The notes beneath the pieces were generated by a model. That model had not been told where the DNA came from. It was given only the letters and a program-made list of their open reading frames with translations, and did no database searches. Shown piece by piece: positions 1 through 6,651 of a stretch of 8,486 bases of DNA. The DNA is from an uncultured Clostridia bacterium. Its GTDB lineage: Bacteria > Bacillota > Clostridia > Christensenellales > UBA1242. Position numbers and translations under genes: made by a program. The stretch lies in the NCBI GenBank assembly GCA_947623795.1, contig CANQHS010000036.1, positions 1 to 8,486 of the forward strand. The letters are read 5' to 3'. Positions within the stretch are counted from its first letter, which is position 1, and the number at the start of each line of letters is the position of its first letter.

Positions 1-329
1 TTCACATTCAAGCCACAGCCAACAACACACTTGTATCTTTAACAGATAGTCAAGGCAACGCCTTGGCACAAAGCAGCGCGGGCGCTTTGGGCAACCGTGG
101 TGCTAAAAAAAGCACTCCTTTTGTGGCTCAACAAGTTGTTGAAGCAGTCCTTAAAAATGCATCAAATTTTGGCATAACCAAAGTTGGTATTTTAGTTAAA
201 GGTGCTGGCGGCGGCAGAGAAGCTGCTATCCGCGCGGTTGGCGCATTTGGGCTTCAAATTTTGTACATTAAAGATGTATCTCCAATCGCTCACAATGGTT
301 GCAGACCACCTAAGGCAAGAAGGTTATAG
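1..329 (+). CDS. rpsK: 30S ribosomal protein S11, 5'-truncated by the window edge
   Basis: This is the C-terminal part of S11, a 30S platform protein that contacts 16S rRNA near the mRNA exit region. The first whole codon in frame is at position 3 and reads HIQATANNTLVSLTD, the usual start of the S11 core. It continues through SSAGALG, KGAGGGREAAIRA and IKDVSPIAHNGCRPPK to the TAG at 327-329. About 108 codons are present, against a family length near 130, so roughly the first 20 residues lie upstream of the window. A TTG at 63 could be mistaken for a start, but the S11 reading continues through it. The usual Phe of ATFNN is Ala here. The gene is the first visible member of the rpsK-rpsD-rpoA-rplQ operon, and its stop codon overlaps the AGGAGG (328-333) that serves rpsD. 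Confidence 0.97.
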   Translation, partial: HIQATANNTLVSLTDSQGNALAQSSAGALGNRGAKKSTPFVAQQVVEAVLKNASNFGITKVGILVKGAGGGREAAIRAVGAFGLQILYIKDVSPIAHNGCRPPKARRL

Positions 330-337
330 GAGGAAAT

Positions 338-955
338 ATGGCAAGAATAACAGATCCAGATTGTAAACAATGCCGCAGGGAAGGTTGCAAACTTTTCCTT
401 AAAGGCGAAAGATGCTTAACAAAATGCTCATTCGACAAACGCCCTACTATCCCAGGTGTTCACGCAACAGGGAGAAAGAAGGTTAGCGAATATGGCATCC
501 AGCTAAGAGAAAAACAAAAAGTTCGCAGAGCCTATGGCATACTTGAAAAACAATTTAGAAACTATTATGAAAAAGCAACCCGCAGCAAAGAAAGCACTGG
601 TTGGGCTATGCTTAAAATGCTTGAATTAAGGCTCGACAATGTAGTTTATCGTATGCAAATCGCTTCTTCTCGTAGCGAAGCAAGACAAATTGTAACTCAC
701 GGTCATATAACCGTTAACGGCAAAAAGGTTAACATCCCTTCATACCAAGTTAAGGTTGGCGATGTTATCGCTATTAAGGAAGGCAAACAAAAACTTGAAA
801 TGTTTGCAAGCCTAAAAGAAGGCAAGGCCGTTACTCCAAAATGGTTGGAATTTGACACAGCAAGTTTAACAGGCAAAGTGCTTGCACTTCCTGAAAGAGA
901 AGATATCGATCTAAATATTCAAGAACACTTGATTGTAGAATATTATTCAAGATAA
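338..955 (+). CDS. rpsD: 30S ribosomal protein S4, zinc-binding type
   Basis: S4 binds 16S rRNA early in 30S assembly and helps shape the mRNA entry site. The product is 205 residues, the normal length. The N-terminal region carries Cys9, Cys12, Cys26 and Cys30 in a C-x2-C-x13-C-x3-C pattern. This fits the zinc-binding form of S4, with one residue fewer before the last Cys than in Thermus S4. There is an extra Cys17. The S4 RNA-binding domain is visible around residues 95-155 (LELRLDNVVYRM, ARQIVTHGHITVNGKKVNIPSY), and the C-terminus ends in IVEYYSR as expected. An AGGAGG at 328-333 precedes the ATG by 4 bp and overlaps the rpsK stop. Placement of rpsD between rpsK and rpoA is typical of Clostridia. 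In Bacillus rpsD lies elsewhere, and in some bacteria S4 represses its own operon. Confidence 0.98.
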   Translation: MARITDPDCKQCRREGCKLFLKGERCLTKCSFDKRPTIPGVHATGRKKVSEYGIQLREKQKVRRAYGILEKQFRNYYEKATRSKESTGWAMLKMLELRLDNVVYRMQIASSRSEARQIVTHGHITVNGKKVNIPSYQVKVGDVIAIKEGKQKLEMFASLKEGKAVTPKWLEFDTASLTGKVLALPEREDIDLNIQEHLIVEYYSR

Positions 956-969
956 TAGGAGAGTTTTAT

Positions 970-1923
970 ATGATGGAAATTGAAAAACCAAAAATACAGT
1001 TGGAAGAACTTGATAACGGTGCTCACGCTATCATAACTGTTGAACCGCTTGAAAAGGGCTTTGGCATAACAATCGGCAATATGTTGAGAAGAACATTGTT
1101 GAGTTCGCTTCCTGGGGCTGCAATTGTTGGCGTGAAAATCAAAAAAGTTTTGCACGAATTTTCAACAATAAAGGGCGTCAGCGAAGATGTTCCTGACATT
1201 GTGCTTAACCTTAAAGCCATTGCTGTTAAAACTGAAAATACAGATGAAGATTTTCATGGCACAATGACACTTAAAAAGAAAGGCTCTGCTGTTTTGTATG
1301 CAAAGGACATTAAATGTGGCGATGGCATAACAATTATGAATCCGGACCAATATATCTGCACTCTTGACGATGATGCCGACCTAGACATCACAATGTATGT
1401 TGGCAGAGGCAGAGGATATGTTCCTGCAAGTTTAAACAAAGATTTTTCAGATGAAGTTGATTTCATTGCAATAGACTCTCTATTTACTCCAGTTAAAAGA
1501 GTGAATTTTGAAGTGCAATCAAGCCGCGTCGGCAGAAGTTTGGATTATGACAAACTTGTGCTTGATGTTCAAACTCGTGGCACTGTTAGTGCTAAAGAAG
1601 TTGTTGCATTAAGTGCTAAACTTATTAATGATTACGCTACTATGTTTGTGGAATTGGTTGAAGGTATGGACGGCGTTAACATCTTAGTAGCAAGAAAAGA
1701 AGACGAAAGAACAAAACTATTCGAAAAACCTATTGAGGAAATGGAACTTAGTGTTCGAAGCTATAACTGCTTGAAGCGTGCCGGCATCGACACCATTGGC
1801 GACCTCGCAAAGAAGAGCCGTGGCGAAATGATGAAAGTGCGTAACATGGGTGCAAAATCTATGGAAGAAGTTATCAAAAAACTTGAAGACTATGGCCTAA
1901 CCCTTGAGGGCAACGATTATTAA
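970..1923 (+). CDS. rpoA: DNA-directed RNA polymerase subunit alpha
   Basis: This is the alpha subunit of RNA polymerase. The N-terminal domain dimerises and nucleates core assembly; the C-terminal domain binds promoter UP elements and activators. The 317-residue length is normal. The N-terminal domain shows the conserved stretch TIGNMLRRTLLSSLPGAA (residues 34-51). The C-terminal domain runs from about residue 255 and contains LSVRSYNCLKRAGIDTIGDL; Arg263 corresponds to the UP-element-contacting Arg265 of E. coli. Two ATGs stand in tandem (970 and 973). The first is chosen, with GGAG at 958-961 and an 8-bp spacer; starting at the second would cost one residue. The gene lies 14 bp after rpsD and 11 bp before rplQ, so it is translated from the ribosomal operon mRNA. 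Confidence 0.98.
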   Translation: MMEIEKPKIQLEELDNGAHAIITVEPLEKGFGITIGNMLRRTLLSSLPGAAIVGVKIKKVLHEFSTIKGVSEDVPDIVLNLKAIAVKTENTDEDFHGTMTLKKKGSAVLYAKDIKCGDGITIMNPDQYICTLDDDADLDITMYVGRGRGYVPASLNKDFSDEVDFIAIDSLFTPVKRVNFEVQSSRVGRSLDYDKLVLDVQTRGTVSAKEVVALSAKLINDYATMFVELVEGMDGVNILVARKEDERTKLFEKPIEEMELSVRSYNCLKRAGIDTIGDLAKKSRGEMMKVRNMGAKSMEEVIKKLEDYGLTLEGNDY

Positions 1924-1934
1924 GGAGAAATAAG

Positions 1935-2444
1935 ATGAAAGTGAAAAAATTAGGTCGCCCAACCGAAGAAAGATTATCAATCATGCGTAACCAAGCAACC
2001 GACCTTCTTTGGCATGGCAAAATAGAAACCACTTTGGCAAGAGCAAAATCACTTCAAAGTTACACAGAAAAACTTTTAACTTTGGCAATCAATTCTTATG
2101 AAGATGTTGTGACCGTTACAAAAACAACATTGAACAAGAAAGGCGAAAAAGTTAATCGCGAAGTGATGAACGATGGCCCTAAAAAACTTGCTGCTAGAAG
2201 AAAAATTATGGCAAAAACATACACTGTTAAAGAGCAACGCAAAAAGGGTGAAAAGAAGGCAGACTACCTTGCTCGTATCGACAACATCAAACACCCATTG
2301 CTTGAAAAAATCTTTAACGTTTATGCACCAAAGTATGCAGAACGCGCAAAAGAACTTGGACAAAAAGGTGGTTACACTCGCATTCTTAAAACAGGGTTAA
2401 GAAAAGGCGACAATGCTCAAATGGCTATCATTGAATTAATTTAA
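1935..2444 (+). CDS. rplQ: 50S ribosomal protein L17, enlarged form
   Basis: L17 is a 50S protein near the peptide exit tunnel. The N-terminus (KKLGRPTEERLSIMRNQATD, then KIETTLARAK) and the C-terminus (KGGYTRILKTGLRKGDNAQM, ending AIIELI) are canonical. At 169 residues it is about 50 longer than the Bacillus protein of about 120. The extra length lies in the middle, roughly residues 54-122, where most L17 proteins have only about 30 residues. The added part is Lys-rich, polar and free of stops or frame breaks, and the flanks match the family, so it looks like a lineage-specific insertion rather than an assembly error. GGAGA at 1924-1928, directly after the rpoA stop, is the ribosome binding site. 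It is the last gene of the operon and is followed immediately by a terminator. Confidence 0.97.
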   Translation: MKVKKLGRPTEERLSIMRNQATDLLWHGKIETTLARAKSLQSYTEKLLTLAINSYEDVVTVTKTTLNKKGEKVNREVMNDGPKKLAARRKIMAKTYTVKEQRKKGEKKADYLARIDNIKHPLLEKIFNVYAPKYAERAKELGQKGGYTRILKTGLRKGDNAQMAIIELI

Positions 2445-2470
2445 TGGACAATTCATTTGTCCATTTTTTA
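2443..2470 (+). terminator. Intrinsic terminator of the ribosomal protein operon
   Basis: A 9-bp perfect stem (2443-2451 with 2457-2465) encloses the 5-base loop TTCAT and runs into six T residues (2464-2469). The stem begins on the last bases of the rplQ stop codon, so termination follows directly on the last codon. Confidence 0.9.
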
Positions 2471-2563
2471 TTGATAAAAATTTGATGCTAAAAAACGAAA
2501 AATTTTTATAGTAAAATTTTAAATTTAATTTTAAAAATAAAAATAAAAAATAAAAAATTTTTT

Positions 2564-2592
2564 AAAAAATCGCTAAAAAAGCGGTTTTTTTT
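2564..2592 (+). terminator. Second intrinsic terminator between rplQ and spoIIE
   Basis: CGC (2571-2573) pairs with GCG (2581-2583). A T-G wobble and an A/T run (2564-2569 with 2585-2590) extend this to about 10 bp around a 7-base loop. Eight T residues follow (2585-2592). The opposite strand also reads a T-run after the hairpin, so it may work in both directions. It lies about 100 bp beyond the rplQ terminator and 58 bp before spoIIE. It either catches read-through or ends a transcript that starts between the two hairpins. Confidence 0.75.
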
Positions 2593-2650
2593 GATTTTTT
2601 GCTATATTTTTTAAATATTTTAAAAATTTTTTTGTGATATTTTTTTATTT
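2593..2650 (+). promoter_or_regulatory. spoIIE upstream region: AT-rich, no Shine-Dalgarno site
   Basis: The 58 bp before the spoIIE ATG are almost purely A and T. The last 20 contain no G-rich stretch complementary to 16S rRNA, whereas every other complete gene here has GGAG or AGGAG. TTGATT (2591-2596) with TAAATA (2612-2617, 15-bp gap) or TATTTT (2616-2621, 19-bp gap) could be a weak sigma A promoter, but such matches are expected by chance in this composition. I see no convincing Spo0A box or sigma H promoter. The promoter is therefore not assigned. Confidence 0.35.
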
Positions 2651-4930
2651 ATGAAAACAAAAAAAATAAATTTTAATTCCATTTTGAAATATTTTGCATT
2701 ATTGTTTCTTTTTTTGTGCTTAGCAAATGCAAACATAAATAATATAAGTCCATTTATTTATGCGTTGTTTTTTGCTTGCTTATATGTTGGACTTGATGAA
2801 AAGCTAACAGCAATTTTTGCGCTTTCTAGTGCGGTCATCGTGGATTTTTCGTTGCAAACATTTTTTGTTGCAATAAGTTCGATTGCGGTCGGATTAATCG
2901 CTTTTTATTTACATAAATTATTTAAAAGAAAATTAAAATTAATTCCAACTTTTATTCTTTTTATTTTATCTTTAATAACATATTTTTACTATAATTTTTT
3001 TGATTTTAAAATTGTTTATTTTCTTTTGCTTGGAATAATTTCGCTATATATTTTTATTGTTGTTGCCCAAGTGTTGCTTTTAAGAAATAATTGCTTTAAA
3101 TTGACGCTTGACGAAACGATTTGCTTTTTGTTTTCTTTTGCTTTGTTGGGGTTAGGGCTAGCAAATGTTACGATTTGCAATCTCGCAATATATCGATTCA
3201 TTTTGATGCTTGCAATTTTCATTTTAATTTCAATCAACAATCCAATGCTAACTTTTTCGTTAACGCTTGCGTTCGCGTTTGGCGTTGGAATAGGAAAGAT
3301 GAGTTTGTTGCCGCTTGCCGAGTTCGCTCTCGTTGCCTTGATGGCGGGGATTTTTCCTATGCCACACAAATTTAAAATTTGTTTTTCAGTAATTTTATCC
3401 GATATATTAATTCAATATCTATTTTTTGCAAAAAACATAATTTTGCTTTACGATTTATTGCCAATTCTTTTGGCGTCGATAATCTTCTTGATTTTGCCAA
3501 ACAGAGTGCTAAATAATTTGAGCGATGTCGTGTATGTTAAGAAGAGCGAGATGAGTTCGCGCAATTTAATTAACACCACTAGGAAGTCAATCCGCAGACG
3601 CCTTAGCGAACTAAGCAATGTGTTTTTGGACATGAAACAATTGCACCTAAACATGGTCAAAAAGGATTTGACAAAAGAGGAAACAATCGCCATGCTTTCT
3701 CGCGAAATTTTAAACAATTGTTGCAAGGATTGTTTGGACAAAAATAAATGCACGCGAAGTTTGGGTTTGGACAACAAATCCAATCTTGAACTCATGATTG
3801 AAATCGCGCTAACTAAGGGCAAAGTTTCGCTTTTGGATATCCCCTCATCATTAATTAATAGATGCGGAAAAGTGAACAATCTCGTTAGCCTAACGAATCG
3901 TCTTGTGGACGAATATAGGCAATATAAAAGTATGGTGGCAGACGTGAATAATGTAAAAATTCTGCTCGCCGACCAAATGGGTGCGGTGTCCAACTTGCTT
4001 TTAAATATTGGCGATGAAATAAACAGCAATGTCTCGTTTGATATGGCAAGGGAAAACAAAATAATTTCGCGCTTGTTGAGTTTAAACGTTGAGTGTAAAG
4101 AAGTGCTTCTTTATAGCGAAAAAAATAATGATTTAAGCGCGGTGATAATAACAAAAGCGGACGAAACTTTTAATCCAATAATCGAAAAAGTGCTAACAGA
4201 AGTGATTAAATCCCCAATGCGAATCACTAATATAACTCCGCTTGAGGATGGCGGCTATAATTCGATAACCTTGCACAAGAAAAATAAGTTCGATTGCGTG
4301 TTTGGGCTGGCGGGCTGCAACAAAACTGGCAATGAAGTGTGCGGCGACTGCCACAGCATAATCCGCCTATCTGGAAATCGCTTTTTGCTCGCCTTGTGTG
4401 ATGGCATGGGTGCGGGCAAATCCGCTCATGACATGAGCGCAATGACATTAGGACTAATTGAAAATTTCTATAAGGTCGGCTTCGATAACGACATCATTTT
4501 GGAAAGCGTAAATAAACTGCTTTCTGTCAGCAATCAGGAAAATTATTCCACTCTCGACGTCTGCCTTGTGGATTTGGACAAAGAGATTGTGGATTTCATA
4601 AAAGTTGGCTCGCCATTTGGCATAATAAAGCGCGACACAAGCATAGATTTGATTGAGGGCGGTGCATTGCCAATTGGGGCGCTGGACAGCATAACCCCAG
4701 TGACCCACAAAACCACAATCAGCACAAAGGACATGATAATAATGTTCACAGACGGAATAACGGACGCGTTCCAAACGCAAGACAACTTGATTGAATATAT
4801 TTCAAAACTTGTCTCCACCAATCCGCAAACGATAGCCGAGAGCATATTAAACGAAGCCTTGCATTTAAATGGCATGTTCGCCAAAGATGACATGACCGTG
4901 CTTGTCGCCCGCACTTATTTAAAAAACTGA
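2651..4930 (+). CDS. spoIIE: Stage II sporulation protein E, membrane PP2C-type phosphatase
   Basis: SpoIIE dephosphorylates the anti-anti-sigma factor SpoIIAA, releasing sigma F in the forespore, and in Bacillus also works with FtsZ at the polar septum. The 759-residue protein has the family's three parts. Residues 1 to about 284 form roughly ten hydrophobic membrane segments. Residues about 285-545 are the cytoplasmic linker, starting with VVYVKKSEMSSRNLINTTRK and including a Cys cluster (357, 358, 361, 367) as seen in other SpoIIE proteins. Residues about 546-759 are the PP2C-like phosphatase, with GD at 565-566, DGMGAGKSAHDMS (584-596), STLDVCLVDL, PIGALD, FTDGITDA (699-706) and KDDMTVLVAR. 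The Asp residues of these motifs are the expected metal ligands. The usual SGD is CGDC here. The upstream frame is closed by TAA at 2621-2623 with no other start, so ATG 2651 is chosen although it lacks an SD site. Terminators isolate it from the ribosomal operon. Confidence 0.95.
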   Translation: MKTKKINFNSILKYFALLFLFLCLANANINNISPFIYALFFACLYVGLDEKLTAIFALSSAVIVDFSLQTFFVAISSIAVGLIAFYLHKLFKRKLKLIPTFILFILSLITYFYYNFFDFKIVYFLLLGIISLYIFIVVAQVLLLRNNCFKLTLDETICFLFSFALLGLGLANVTICNLAIYRFILMLAIFILISINNPMLTFSLTLAFAFGVGIGKMSLLPLAEFALVALMAGIFPMPHKFKICFSVILSDILIQYLFFAKNIILLYDLLPILLASIIFLILPNRVLNNLSDVVYVKKSEMSSRNLINTTRKSIRRRLSELSNVFLDMKQLHLNMVKKDLTKEETIAMLSREILNNCCKDCLDKNKCTRSLGLDNKSNLELMIEIALTKGKVSLLDIPSSLINRCGKVNNLVSLTNRLVDEYRQYKSMVADVNNVKILLADQMGAVSNLLLNIGDEINSNVSFDMARENKIISRLLSLNVECKEVLLYSEKNNDLSAVIITKADETFNPIIEKVLTEVIKSPMRITNITPLEDGGYNSITLHKKNKFDCVFGLAGCNKTGNEVCGDCHSIIRLSGNRFLLALCDGMGAGKSAHDMSAMTLGLIENFYKVGFDNDIILESVNKLLSVSNQENYSTLDVCLVDLDKEIVDFIKVGSPFGIIKRDTSIDLIEGGALPIGALDSITPVTHKTTISTKDMIIMFTDGITDAFQTQDNLIEYISKLVSTNPQTIAESILNEALHLNGMFAKDDMTVLVARTYLKN

Positions 4931-5031
4931 CATTTAAGAGATACACTCCACGCGCTTTATGCCCCACAAGAACTAGTTTCGAAGTGGGGCGAATTGTCGA
5001 AGGATCTGCCAGCACTCCACTCAGAATGACA
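4928..5031 (+). repeat. Interspersed palindromic repeat, copy 1
   Basis: Non-coding repeat starting on the TGA stop of spoIIE. Its right part (4996-5031) matches 6692-6727 in copy 2 at 30 of 36 bases by my count. Its right end, read on the minus strand, matches the first 20 bases of copy 3 (8377-8396) exactly. Shared motifs are a GAGATAC-type box (4938-4951), GTCGAAGGATCTGCC (4996-5010) and an arm ending ATGACA. CACTCCAC occurs at both ends (4944-4951 and 5013-5020). A similar class of short repeats ending in TGTCATTCTGAG or its complement is scattered through many bacterial genomes. No transposase is visible, so it would have to be moved in trans or be a relic. Confidence 0.8.
4961..4990 (+). 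repeat. Hairpin inside interspersed repeat copy 1
   Basis: A perfect 7-bp inverted repeat, GCCCCAC (4961-4967) with GTGGGGC (4984-4990), flanks a 16-base loop that contains the palindrome AACTAGTT (4971-4978). No T-run follows, so it is not a standard terminator, but it is the only strong hairpin just after spoIIE and could protect the mRNA 3' end. It has no counterpart in copies 2 and 3. Confidence 0.6.
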
Positions 5032-5113
5032 TGCCAAAAATTTTTTAAAATTGCGGAAAATGGCAGCAAAATTCACAAAAAAAATAAAAAATACACTAAT
5101 TTTTCATAACTTA

Positions 5114-5142
5114 TTGCAATTTTTTGCGTTTTGTTGTATAAT
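5114..5142 (+). promoter_or_regulatory. Sigma A promoter of tilS
   Basis: TTGCAA (5114-5119) and a perfect TATAAT (5137-5142) are separated by 17 bp, the ideal spacing. Transcription would begin about 7 bases further on, near 5149, on or next to the ribosome binding site. This gives tilS a vegetative promoter independent of spoIIE. Confidence 0.85.
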
Positions 5143-5148
5143 CAACTT

Positions 5149-5153
5149 AGGAG
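5149..5153 (+). promoter_or_regulatory. Ribosome binding site that fixes the tilS start
   Basis: AGGAG lies 7 bases before ATG 5161. A TTG at 5131 is in frame but lies upstream of the -10 box, so it would not be in the mRNA. The true start is therefore ATG 5161. If the predicted transcription start is right, the SD site stands at the extreme 5' end of the message. Confidence 0.85.
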
Positions 5154-5160
5154 AAAAGTT

Positions 5161-6504
5161 ATGGAACAAGTTATTGACTACATCAAAAAATATAATATGA
5201 TAAAACCGGGCGAAGTTATCGGCGTCGCATGCTCAGGCGGGCGAGATAGCATCGCATTGTTGCATTATTTAAATTCAATCAAAAACGAGTTGGATTGCGA
5301 GATTGTGGCTGTAACGGTCGATCACGGAATCCGCGCCAACAGTGCGTTAGATGTGGACTTCGTTATGCAATTTTGCAAGGAAAACAAAATTAGGGCATAC
5401 AAGTTTAAAGGCGAGGCACTAAAAGTTGCAAAAGAGGAAAAATTGACGCTCGAACAAGCGGCAAGAAAAGTTAGATATGGCGTGTTTGAAACGCTTATAA
5501 AAAAGGGCCTTGCGGACAAAATCGCGCTCGCTCATCATATGTACGACCAAGCCGAAACCGTGCTTTTGAACATCCTTCGCGGCAGCGGGCTTAATGGCGC
5601 GAGGGGGATGGAGCCAATCCGTGACGGAATCTATATCCGTCCACTTCTCAACACCCCGCGTGAAAATATCATGGCGTATTTGGACGAAAACAGCCTTGAA
5701 TATGTCGAGGACGAAACGAACAGCGACAACACCTACGCAAGAAACTACATCCGCAATGTGGTCATGCCAACTTTGAGAAAGCAATTTAAATCAGCCGACC
5801 GCAACATCGTTAAATTCGCGTCCCTTTGCGCAAAAGATGACGATTACATCAACAAACAACTCAACCTTGGCACAATCATCGAAACAAAGGACATGGTCAA
5901 ACTTCCGCTAACCTATTTTTATCAGGACGAAGTCATAATCAACCGCATTTTGATGAAAGTTTTCAAAAAATTCGTCAGCCAGGACATCGAAAGCAAGCAT
6001 ATCAACATGGTCCGCGAATTCGCCCTTGAAGCCCAAAACGGAAATGTAATAAGCTTGCCATTCAAAATCAAAGTTTGCAAGGAATATGACTACATCACAA
6101 TAGGCACAATCAAAAAACACGAAATTTCAAGCGACTATCCATTTAGAAGCGGAAAAACCAAAATTGCAGAATATGGAACAATTCGTGCCACGCAAAGCAA
6201 AATCCGAACAGAGCAAAAACCGCATCAACACATCATCGATGCGGAAAAATTGCCCGCAAACGCAATCTGGCGCTTTAGACAGGAAGGGGACATCTTCTCC
6301 CCGCTCGGCCTAAACGGCAGCAAAAAGCTAAAGGACTATTTTATCGACAAAAAAGTGCCATTGCGCATGCGAGATAACATCCCCGTTCTTGCGGTGGATA
6401 ACAAAATTTTGCTGGTGGCGGACATCGAAATTGCGGACGAACTCAAAGTTACCGACCAAACCACTCAATTCTACAAAATCACCTACGAAAAGGATATTAT
6501 TTAG
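5161..6504 (+). CDS. tilS: tRNA(Ile)-lysidine synthase
   Basis: TilS uses ATP and lysine to convert the wobble C34 of tRNA-Ile2 (anticodon CAU) to lysidine, so that it reads AUA and is charged with Ile. From ATG 5161 the product has 447 residues, a normal length. The N-terminal N-type ATP pyrophosphatase domain carries the PP-loop SGGRDS (25-30), VDHGIR (53-58), TLEQAARKVRY (96-106) and AHHMYDQAETVLL (124-136). The last is usually AHHxDDQxET, so the first Asp is Tyr here while Asp129 is kept. NYIRNVVMPTL marks the end of the catalytic part. The C-terminal TilS domain (about 370-447) contains EGDIFSPLGLNGSKKLKDYF and the usual DNIPVLAVDNKILLVADIEI. In Bacillus tilS lies close after spoIIE and before hpt-ftsH. 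Here yabS and yabT are absent between them and hpt-ftsH do not follow. A terminator at 6778 ends the unit. Confidence 0.95.
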   Translation: MEQVIDYIKKYNMIKPGEVIGVACSGGRDSIALLHYLNSIKNELDCEIVAVTVDHGIRANSALDVDFVMQFCKENKIRAYKFKGEALKVAKEEKLTLEQAARKVRYGVFETLIKKGLADKIALAHHMYDQAETVLLNILRGSGLNGARGMEPIRDGIYIRPLLNTPRENIMAYLDENSLEYVEDETNSDNTYARNYIRNVVMPTLRKQFKSADRNIVKFASLCAKDDDYINKQLNLGTIIETKDMVKLPLTYFYQDEVIINRILMKVFKKFVSQDIESKHINMVREFALEAQNGNVISLPFKIKVCKEYDYITIGTIKKHEISSDYPFRSGKTKIAEYGTIRATQSKIRTEQKPHQHIIDAEKLPANAIWRFRQEGDIFSPLGLNGSKKLKDYFIDKKVPLRMRDNIPVLAVDNKILLVADIEIADELKVTDQTTQFYKITYEKDII

Positions 6505-6525
6505 TCGCAACCTTCGCCATTGCTA

Positions 6526-6651
6526 GTTTGTTTCGCTTTGCTCACAAACATAAGCCTTTTGCTTGGTTGCTCCTCTCATATGAGGGACAACCAGCGGGGC
6601 TGTTTTTCCCTCATTGCTCCTTTTCCATTTTTAAAGAGGAGTTATTGAGGG
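6526..6651 (+). repeat. Cluster of overlapping inverted repeats after tilS
   Basis: Several hairpins can form here. GTTTGT (6526-6531) pairs with ACAAAC (6544-6549). GGTTG (6565-6569) pairs with CAACC (6588-6592) around the palindrome CTCATATGAG (6575-6584). GAGGGA (6582-6587) pairs with TCCCTC (6607-6612), extending inwards to a 31-base hairpin with two mismatches around the loop CGGGG. CCCTCA (6608-6613) can instead pair with TGAGGG (6646-6651), with CTCCT and AGGAG aligned inside. These folds exclude one another. The segment resembles a REP-type element abutting the interspersed repeat, but I cannot assign a family. Confidence 0.55.

Noticed and set aside
943..1466. Minus-strand open frames over rpoA
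   Set aside because: They lie inside a well-conserved rpoA with clear codon structure, have no ribosome binding site, and their translations resemble no protein.
2173..2400. Plus-strand 75-codon open frame within rplQ
   Set aside because: It is an out-of-frame shadow of the L17 insertion, which is itself in frame with both conserved ends.
4961..4990. Hairpin after spoIIE as an intrinsic terminator
   Set aside because: No T-run follows the stem and the loop is 16 bases long.
4994..5001. Perfect Spo0A-box-like sequence TTGTCGAA upstream of tilS
   Set aside because: The GTCGAAG core belongs to the interspersed repeat and recurs in copy 2, and it lies behind spoIIE rather than in front of it.
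5131..5160. Upstream TTG start for tilS
   Set aside because: The TTG precedes the TATAAT box, so it would be outside the mRNA; ATG 5161 has a good AGGAG at the right distance.
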